DNA of 64,000 bases, taken from the NCBI GenBank assembly GCA_903772945.1, contig CAICTM010000370.1:1-64000 (forward strand). The letters are read 5' to 3'. The DNA is from Seminavis robusta (Eukaryota; Bacillariophyta; Bacillariophyceae; Naviculales; Naviculaceae). Within the stretch, counting starts at the first letter, position 1, and every line of letters starts with the position of its first letter. The notes beneath the pieces were generated by a model. It saw only the letters and a list, made by a program, of their open reading frames with translations. It was not told where the DNA came from and searched no databases. Both the position numbers and the translations under genes were made by a program. This document shows positions 56,434 through 64,000 of the stretch, piece by piece.

Positions 56434-59141
56434 ATGCCACCAAAGAAGAGGCGATCTTACACTCACTCCAAGAGAGGAGGCAAGCCCCGAAGCAGGTCGA
56501 CCTCTCCCGTTCCACCACTAGTATCTCCTCTGCCACCAACGACTGCGGCATCACTTCCATCCATCAGGAGCCGCTCCAGAACTCCTCCACCTGGTAGCCT
56601 CCTCAACCGCGGCCCTCCAGTGCCTCCTTCAACCATTCGCCAACCACGCTCTGCCTCCCAGACTCCTGCAGACATTACACCTCGCAGAGAAGCAACCAAG
56701 CGCAAGGGGATCTCGCCTATGATTGAGCAATCTTCTCCCGTCATTGAAGAGCACCTTCGTCAACTCCAGCAACAGCGTCCACAACAAGAACTTTGGGAGC
56801 GGATTGGAGCGACTGAAACCGAAGAAGTGCAAGTCGATGGTGGATCTGCCGCTGATGAAGCTTCCGCCGACATTGGTTCGGAAGATGAGCTTGAGTCGCT
56901 TGGATCTTGGGATGATTGCTCTATCCCCGATGATGAGTCGCAAGATGAAGGCGACGACTTGATTGATGAAGCTTTGGATGAGCTGGCGCAAGAAGATCTT
57001 ATCGACTGGGAGGTTGCACGCCGCATTGCCATTGCCTTCATTTTTGTTCATGTCTTCTGTTGTCCTGACGAGTCGGAATGGGATGGTCGGAATGGAGTGC
57101 ATGCCCAAATCAGGAAGATGCTTAGCATTCCAAAGGGGGCTTCCATTCGTTATGTCTTTGAAGACATTACCAAGTGTCAGACTGCAGGGACGAAGTATCG
57201 TGGTCGTCGTCAAGCCCTTGGAGAGACCCGTCCTGTCAACATTCCAAACGACTCGGTGGAAGCCCAGATTGTCGCTGATGTTTTGGAGGATGGATTCAGT
57301 TTGATGCAAGCTACGAGGCAAGTCAACCATCATCTAAAGGAGACGGAGCAGCCCTTGGTCTCCTTTTCCTCAGTTTGGCATCTCTCCAAGCGACTCAAGC
57401 CTTTGGTCAAACCCATCAAGCGTCTCAAGCAAGGGAGTACTGACAAAGAGTCTGCTTGGGCCCAAGCTCGCTACAATTGGTCGATCCAACTCATTCTTCG
57501 ACTTGGATTGAGTGCTAAGCTGACTGACAAGGCATGGGCTCACATGCGAGCGCAAGGTATTGATGGGCAACTGCCTAAGTGGTTCGATGGGACACTGCTG
57601 ATTGAGTTCAAGATTGACGTGACCAAGGTCGTCTTCTGGGATGAGACTCACCGCAAGTGTATCATTGGCCAAGGGGCATCGCAGGCTGGCCGCAAACATC
57701 AACTCAAGTACAAGCGGTTGCCAAACGGAAAGTTGGATCCCAACGGTGAATATTCTGAGGAAGACAAGGTGATTTTGAACGTCAAGTATGATGACGAGAC
57801 CCGTGTTAGTCTTGGATGTTCCGCCAATGCCACTGAGGGGCGTGTTGTGCCACTGTTTGACTACAGCGGCAAGACATTGTTGACGATCAAGGACTACGGG
57901 AACAAGAAGAAACTGGAGATTGCCCGTATCAAGACCTTGTCGGAAAAGAGTGGCTGGGTCAAGAAGGGACGGGTAAAAGGCACGCCATACAAGGAGGATC
58001 CTTTGACTGCAGGAAAGGTGGCTAACTTGGGCGACGGAACCATCAAGAAGCTGAAGAACGTGTCCCCACCCATCAACACCTTTGGTAAGCTGGCCAAGCT
58101 CACAAAGAGGCGCATCAAGGAGCTGGTCCAACAGAAGGTGGCTAGTAAGAAAAACCTGGAAGAGTGGAAGAAGATTTGCCAGGCAGCGGATGATGCGCCA
58201 CCAACCAAGAAGGATTACCGCAAGGAATCCAATCCTTACGAGGCTCGATTTGGTCCAAAGTGGGAAGAAAAGCTTGAAGGTTCCTCAGCGATGTCAAAGT
58301 ATGTTTGTATCACTACGATGGTGGAGCATATCTTTGAGCAATCCAAGGCCCACATGCAGGAGATCCATGGTGAAGACTGTGCCGACTGGTGGGTTTACCA
58401 TGATGCGTTGTCTCTTATGAAGTCCAAGGATTGCAAGAAGTGGATGGAGGAGCAGGGCTACCTCAAGCATTGGATCTTGCCTGAGCTTGGCCTCAACACA
58501 CACACTCCCAAACTCAAGCAATATTACTCCCAGGCACCAGTTGGAAACTCCCCAGAACTGATGCCGTGGGACTGTTCTCTCAATAAGGACTTTGACGATG
58601 CCATTGATCACCATGTTCTGTTGACGAATCGTTTGCCTGAAGACCACAAGTACAAATTTTCCTACAGTACTCCTCAGCGTGGTTGCAAGGCCTTGACGAA
58701 GATCTACAATATTGGCAACCCAACCAGTCGTCGGATTTGCCAGGATGTAAACAAGTTTCCCATTCATTTGGTCCGCATCATGGAGGAGGAAGGTTGTGTC
58801 GTCCGTGACATTGGTAACAGCAAGCTCCGAACTGGTGGAAGAGGCCTCGCTGCAGCGGCTGGTTTGAAAAAGGATGGTGCCAAGGTTGACAGGCGCGGTG
58901 GGGCACGAGTGAAGAATTTGCAGTCGGATATGTATGAATACAAGGGTGTGACTCATCCTGATGCTGAAGCAGGCCGGAAACTGCTTATTGAAGGCTCCAA
59001 GAAGCGGCATTCGGCAGATCAGGATGAGGAGTCAAAGGTAAGATGGTGCTACTATTGCCTATTTTATTGGTCTTATTTCTAACTCCTTTGGAACTGTTGC
59101 CATTTTAGGATGCTGGTGAAGAGGAGGAGGTGGATGAGTGA
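56434..59141 (+). CDS. Tc1/mariner-like DDD transposase, one intron
   Basis: Exons 56434-59037 and 59109-59141 (71-base GTAAGA...TTTTAG intron, phase 0) give 878 residues. Layout: Lys/Arg/Ser/Pro-rich start with PPKKRR (probable nuclear signal), an acidic stretch (about 130-190), a helix-turn-helix-like region (NDSVEAQIVADVLEDGFSLM, then VSFSSVWHLSKRLKPL), and a DDE-type fold. Candidate catalytic residues are the Asp in FWDETH (about 403), the Asp in VYHDALSLM (about 655) and the Asp in SPELMPWD (about 712). SPELMPWD resembles the SPDLNPIE motif that carries the third acidic residue in Tc1-like enzymes, and the last two Asp are 56 residues apart. The frame is fully open, so it may be active, recently active or domesticated. 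It is much larger than typical Tc1 enzymes (about 340). No terminal repeats were found. Confidence 0.7.
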
Positions 59142-60409
59142 GTGTTGCATGACATGCAACAGATGGGAGGGTGACTTGTGTTTGTGGGGTGTGTTTGGGT
59201 GTCTTTATAGTGAGTCTGTGGGCTTCACGGGAGAAGATCGTTCGCGACGGGAAAGATCACGACGGGAAGATCTTGATGGGCTTCAAGGATTTTATGGGGA
59301 ACTAACAGGTCATGTCACCGACTTACTGGTTTGATGGGGGATTGCTTGTGAGAGAAAGCATCTCTTTACAGTGGTCAAAGAGGGCTTCGGCGATTGACCG
59401 GCTATTGTCTTTGTAATCTTGGTTTCTTGGTTGTGGTCGTGATTTCTTAATTTCGTGGAAGTGTGACTTAGTGTGTCTCGAAAAAATGAGTGACCGGAAG
59501 CACGACACACCAGCCGAGCCGCATTCGGAAAAGGGGACCAACTCACTTTTTGTCAAAATTCGAATAATCGCCCAATAACATCATAAAATTCATTGGATTA
59601 CACCCAGACTTCATGCTGCCGTAGTGATTGATCCAGAGGGCGTATGAACATGTTCTCATAGACTTATCATGTCCTTTCATCACCCTCTACAAGGAGCTGG
59701 CGACAGTTGGTGACTGTTGATGATTCGAAAATTAAAGTCTTGCTTCATACCAAAGGGTCGGTACGGTAGGATTTGATTCCACGCTCTCATGATTTGCAAT
59801 GCCCATCCCTTGAAGTTACCGGTAGGCACGATCTTCTGTTGGGCATCCATTCTTACGAGCGCACTCTAGCTAGAATGTCAAATGTGCATATTAAGCTGCA
59901 AGATGGCATGCATGTCATAGTGCCGTGAGCATCCATTTGTCCTCAGCCATTGAAGAATGTATAACTTACCAACTACAGAGCAGCTGTTGGTACCAATACT
60001 CTCATGATGCAATCAAAGTACAGTACATTCAGACATTCAGAGCGCAGTTGGAGCTACGACTGTACCATGGAAAGCTTGGCAGGTAGCTAGCTAGATATGA
60101 ATTATGAGAGCCTTAGTTTATTCATCGCATTGTAGAATTGTACACGTAGCAAGTACGTTAGCATTTGGAACCACCTTGCTGAAAAGTAGAGCAGACTTTT
60201 GTTGGGTTTTCAGCAATCAAAGTCTCTCCAAACAGACTGCACAGCGTTTTGTGTGCGAGTCGAGTCTAAGGGCATTGCTTTTGGGGGAAATCTAGCCAGT
60301 TGCTTTTTACGTCGAGGCCATGAAGCGAAACCACCTGCGCTACAACTGTCCGGGCCTGCCCTTGTCAGCCAAAACTGAACTTGTTCCTGCAACTCTTTTG
60401 GAACCAGGA
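59142..60409. other. Gap of about 1.27 kb, no gene seen
   Basis: It lies between the transposase gene and the 3' end of the surface-protein gene. It contains a tandem pair GATCGTTCGCGACGGGAAA / GATCACGACGGGAA near 59238-59270 and one TACCGGTA near 59817. No coding frame is convincing. Confidence 0.4.
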
Positions 60410-63400
60410 TCACACTGAAACTCGAAACGAAACCATGACGGCTAACACGAGGATGGAAAATGGCTCAAGTGAACCACGGAAAGCAAAACCCTGGGACGAC
60501 GGGCCTGGACCTGCTGCATAGGCGGTAGCAGCAGCCTCGGCGTCTTCAGGTGACGTGTAGATTGGAGGAGGCGTTACTGTGTTCCAACCATCACTCTGTT
60601 CTGAGTAAGCTCCGCCTTGTTCCCCTTTGTCTCCTCCTTCTGTTGGTGGTGCCCGCGCATCGGTTGTACCTGTTGAGTTCTGGGCCGCTAGCTGCTGTTG
60701 CCGTGCCAATACTACCGGTGCCACTTCTTCATAGGGCACCCCAATTTGTACAAAGTAGTTTATGGAGGCAATGTCTCCCTTCTGATCAACGGCTTGAATT
60801 GCAATCTCGAGAGACACAGGAAGCTCACCAGGTGCCAGACAGTCGTCGAGATAGGCCGTTGGCTCACTGCGTTTCCGACTAGCAGACAGAAGTTGAACGA
60901 GTCCGCCCTCCTGTGTACTGTATTGCTGTACAAGGTCATTGATTGCTTTTGTCTTGAAAGCATCTCCTTCAAGCAGAACTCTTCCGTCCGTCCTGTCCAT
61001 TCGAATGACATCATTCAGGTCGGAAGTAATCGCCGTTGAGAAGAAAAACTGGAAAGGTCCCTCCCCATCCAATACTGTGTGGTCCAATTCGAATTGTCCT
61101 TCGCCAGTGACACAAAAATGGGTCTGATTCGGAGCAAAGTGTGCAGCTGGGGTGGACTGTTGGATTGGTAGACTTAACCTGTCTCCGAACCTGTCTCCCA
61201 GTAAATCGCTTGGGCTGTACCAATAGAAGGAATCTCGAAATGTAATGTAGACCATGTCATGGCCAGCTGCCAATGTATTCCTTACATCATAGGCAAAGAT
61301 ACTGTCATCAGTGCCTTCGTTTCGAACAGTCTTAGTACCCAGGATGTTACCGTTGAGGTCTATCATCCAAAGAAGGACCTTTGCAGTACGCTGCGTCTCG
61401 CCTTCACGAAAGGTCTCTTCAATCACTGCCTCCAACTGAAGACAGACACCTGCCTGGTAGAATACAACCATGTCATTGTCATTGAGGTACTTGGGAACTT
61501 CAAAAGGCCATGATGGGATGGAAGAGCCAAGGTAAGCCGGACGTCTATTGTCTTCGAGAGGGAAGGGACCCTGGTCTAGCACAACGGCAGGCTTTCCGTT
61601 TAAAGGGTTGTAGAGAATACCGTCTTTGATGTACCCTTCCCGTAACGGACTGTCGCTGTTGGGAATTGTAGTTGCGTAGTATAGATCTTCTTCCGTCAAC
61701 TCAAAGGTATCCAAGTCATAATGTAGGATTCGTGTGTTGTCGACTACCACCTGAAGAGATGTGCTCCCAACCATTGACCAATCCGAGAACTCCTGGCTCT
61801 GACCATTGGAAACAGGAATGTAGAGCGTCGTGATCTCCACAAACTCATTGTTGGAAATATCAAAAATACGAAGCTGCATGCTCTGGTTGTTGCTTCGTTG
61901 GTTTCGTGCTACCCCTAATCTTTTGCTGGAAAGAAAGACATGGACGACATCGTAGTTGAATTCCCTGACCTGCACTTCCGCTTTGATGCCGTCACGTATA
62001 GGTATCAAGGCAATCCGACTGCGAGCCCCGTCCCAGGTATGCCAGCCAGCTGCCACCATTTCTGTGTCATCCACAATGAGCCTGGTCGGAACAAAGGGGA
62101 GCTGAATGGTTGGGTTGGTCACGTTCAGGCTAAGAGAATACGTACAAACGCTCTTGCTGTGCACCCCACCTGCAGGGGTGAGCGATGCAGTGAGTTCCAA
62201 CGGCCCAATGTTCTCTTCTGTTGGTTGCCACGCCAAAAAGCCACTGAATGGATCGAATGAAGCTCCTCCAGGTAAATCTTCAAATGTGACTTGATACTCA
62301 TTCTTCACCAAGGATCCACCCTGCCGTACCTCGATCTGAATAATCTGGATTCCCATTCCGACGTATATGACGGTCGTATTGGCAGAAAGTGTGATGACAT
62401 CTTCGCCCAGCAAACATGGATACGGAATGACGCTGACTCGATTCCCAAACGCCAGTATCAGTTCATCTTTGAGATCAACTGGCAATAGCTCCTTTCGGTG
62501 TTCGATGCGCTTGAAGTCTCCTGGATTGTTGGCCCCCCGTGGAATCTCGGGCAGCTCTAGATCAAAAAAGTCCCTGGGAATAGCCATGCCAGTATTGCTG
62601 TGGGTTTCATTGCTAGGTGCGGGATCAGGTTCGAAAGAAGTATATGACGCAACGGAAATGCCTATGACAGGAGCGTCCTGCTCTAGATAATCATAGCCGT
62701 GGAACCACCATTCACCCTCTGGATAGGCCCAACCAAAGATGTACTTGCTCTCATCTCCCCATGCAATGACGGGGAAGTCCAAACTACCCAGTTGACGATC
62801 CAGTGTCCTCGAGAGGATAACTGTTCCAACTCCTGTCATTTGCCCCAGAGTATCCGGCACGAACGGAGCTACGTTGACGTGTTCATAGTATTCTTGGTAA
62901 AACTCTGGCCGTGAAAAGTCGCCCGCGACCAGAGTGCTGTTAGTCGTGTCGACAGCATTGACCAGCCGAATGGATTCTAGACCCGAGGGGGACCATGACC
63001 CACGAATGTAGAGAATTGTCCCATCCACAGACACTGCTCCATCCATTACGCTGTCATAATAGACTTGGCCCACATTGCTCATGGTTCGCACATCAATTGC
63101 AGCCAGTACAGAGTCGTGACCAGCGCCGTAAAAGTAGTAATAAAAGGGATCATTGGGATTGCGCGAGGATACGATGCTGGACGCCCCGAGACCATCGATT
63201 GAGATGACGGCCACAATTGTGAAGCCCAGGGCATCGATAATGTAGATTTCAGACTCTTCTGTACACGCCACGGCATAATATGGAAGCATATTGAAGCGTT
63301 TATAACTGATAGAGACTGGCGTCTGGCAAACAGTCTCATTCATGCTGGCCGAGATGTTGTTTCCCGTTCCGACTTCTTGGAACAGGTCGTTGTGGCGAAA

Positions 63401-63592
63401 GAGGTACGCAGTGCGGGTAGACGGCGACACGGTGGCAAGGTCTCCCGTCTCCCAATTGATTTCGAAATCCGCCATGACATCGGGCAACAATGCCGTCAAG
63501 GTTGCGACGGGAGTAGGCTGCACATGGTCGACTCCCACCAAGAAGACTAGAACTATCCAGAACCACCTCCCGGTGGCAGCTGCAAGGATCAT
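60410..63592 (-). CDS. Secreted surface protein, probably GPI-anchored
   Basis: It is 1,060 residues, intronless, from ATG 63592. The start is a signal peptide (basic R9, then WFWIVLVFLVGV, cleavage probably near residue 26). Residues about 30-330 are beta-rich with repeated blade-like segments (SEIYIIDALGFTIVAVIS, DSVLAAIDVRTMSNVGQVYYD, GTILYIRGSW), suggesting a beta-propeller. Around residues 420-500 (YQVTFEDLPGGASFDP, LAWQPTEENIGPLELTA) it looks like an Ig/cadherin-type sandwich. A second propeller-like part follows (LRIFDISNNEFVEITTLY, KVLLWMIDLNGNILGTK). The C-terminus has a Gly/Ala/Pro spacer and a hydrophobic end (FSILVLAVMVSF) with only a few residues after it, as in GPI signals; a short membrane anchor is the alternative. 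Many N-x-S/T sites are present. Likely role: cell-surface or wall-associated binding protein; ligand unknown. Confidence 0.7.
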   Translation of the reverse strand: MILAAATGRWFWIVLVFLVGVDHVQPTPVATLTALLPDVMADFEINWETGDLATVSPSTRTAYLFRHNDLFQEVGTGNNISASMNETVCQTPVSISYKRFNMLPYYAVACTEESEIYIIDALGFTIVAVISIDGLGASSIVSSRNPNDPFYYYFYGAGHDSVLAAIDVRTMSNVGQVYYDSVMDGAVSVDGTILYIRGSWSPSGLESIRLVNAVDTTNSTLVAGDFSRPEFYQEYYEHVNVAPFVPDTLGQMTGVGTVILSRTLDRQLGSLDFPVIAWGDESKYIFGWAYPEGEWWFHGYDYLEQDAPVIGISVASYTSFEPDPAPSNETHSNTGMAIPRDFFDLELPEIPRGANNPGDFKRIEHRKELLPVDLKDELILAFGNRVSVIPYPCLLGEDVITLSANTTVIYVGMGIQIIQIEVRQGGSLVKNEYQVTFEDLPGGASFDPFSGFLAWQPTEENIGPLELTASLTPAGGVHSKSVCTYSLSLNVTNPTIQLPFVPTRLIVDDTEMVAAGWHTWDGARSRIALIPIRDGIKAEVQVREFNYDVVHVFLSSKRLGVARNQRSNNQSMQLRIFDISNNEFVEITTLYIPVSNGQSQEFSDWSMVGSTSLQVVVDNTRILHYDLDTFELTEEDLYYATTIPNSDSPLREGYIKDGILYNPLNGKPAVVLDQGPFPLEDNRRPAYLGSSIPSWPFEVPKYLNDNDMVVFYQAGVCLQLEAVIEETFREGETQRTAKVLLWMIDLNGNILGTKTVRNEGTDDSIFAYDVRNTLAAGHDMVYITFRDSFYWYSPSDLLGDRFGDRLSLPIQQSTPAAHFAPNQTHFCVTGEGQFELDHTVLDGEGPFQFFFSTAITSDLNDVIRMDRTDGRVLLEGDAFKTKAINDLVQQYSTQEGGLVQLLSASRKRSEPTAYLDDCLAPGELPVSLEIAIQAVDQKGDIASINYFVQIGVPYEEVAPVVLARQQQLAAQNSTGTTDARAPPTEGGDKGEQGGAYSEQSDGWNTVTPPPIYTSPEDAEAAATAYAAGPGPSSQGFAFRGSLEPFSILVLAVMVSFRVSV

Positions 63593-64000
63593 CGCAACAA
63601 TAGGTTTCTTGGTGGAACACTTTGGGATATATGTGCAAATCTATGAAAAATCTTGACACGAAGTTTCCCAACTGCCATGAACGTTCGTTTAGGGTTTGTG
63701 CCGATACACTGACAGATTTGGCGACAAGCCCGATTCGTCCAATTCAATACGTCGAGGATTTTGGTTGCCCGAGCTCGGAATGTATGTGTTTCCTCACGCC
63801 TTCAACAAACAGAGCAATGGTGTTTTCCGAATGAACGACGGCATTCAAACGTCCATTGCCGATCGAACAACAACAAGAACAACACTATTGACGAGCACAA
63901 GCTTCAGCACGATGCTCTTCAAAGTTTCAGAGGCCTAAAGAGCTTGACACGAGGCTCGCAGAAAGGACGCAACGGCCGACAAAAGCAACGGCGGACGTTT
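63593..64000. other. Window edge, no gene assigned
   Basis: Only short frames occur. This is the upstream region of the surface-protein gene and possibly of another gene beyond the window. Confidence 0.3.

Overview
The window looks like nuclear DNA of a diatom, most likely a raphid pennate species. The basis is short GT-AG introns (about 50-115 bases), low gene density with long gene-free gaps, an LRR receptor-like protein of the kind expanded in pennate diatoms, a small protein with the diatom motif SPQWGWY, and a Copia-like retroelement fossil. The species assignment is inference.

Layout. 1-7.2 kb is repeat-rich and holds no intact host gene that I can name. It contains a broken LTR retroelement fossil whose two LTR-like repeats point in opposite directions (833-3580), a small TIR element (4101-4646), a Cys-rich exon of unknown origin (5230-5812) and a minus-strand relic. 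7.3-9.8 kb holds an LRR receptor-like gene with four N-terminal tandem repeats and one apparent frameshift. 11.7-25.2 kb holds housekeeping and orphan genes: TRM6 (tRNA m1A58 methyltransferase subunit), a CCZ1-like longin-type protein, a single-pass membrane protein with one intron, a two-PDZ protein, a divergent membrane-anchored Hsp70-like protein, and two diatom-type orphans. 25.2-28.1 kb is gene-free apart from an LRR relic.

28.1-40.8 kb is one giant gene that I could join through ten exons (nine introns, all phase 1) into a predicted protein of 3,987 residues. It starts with RGG repeats and a CCCH zinc finger. A ZNFX1-type SF1 helicase follows, interrupted by a large Cys/His-rich insert. 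Then come NFX1-like Cys/His clusters, four tandem CbxX/CfqX-type AAA modules, a long coiled coil and a small Cys-containing C-terminal motif. Every Walker A loop in the protein is cut at or beside an intron. This is the most interesting object in the window and probably acts in RNA surveillance or RNA-based defence (inference from the helicase family).

41.5-46.7 kb is a nine-exon xanthine dehydrogenase (1,499 residues). 49.1-52.6 kb is MCM8, preceded by a partial decayed duplicate of its own ATPase region. It converges on GUF1/EF4 (52.8-55.3 kb, minus strand). 56.4-59.1 kb is an intact-looking Tc1/mariner-like DDD transposase gene with a small intron. 60.4-63.6 kb encodes a secreted, probably GPI-anchored surface protein. 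A palindrome, TACCGGTA, recurs about 15 times, almost always between genes.

The genes are a mixed neighbourhood rather than one pathway. Exon boundaries come from reading GT/AG sites and checking that reading frames join; none has transcript support here.
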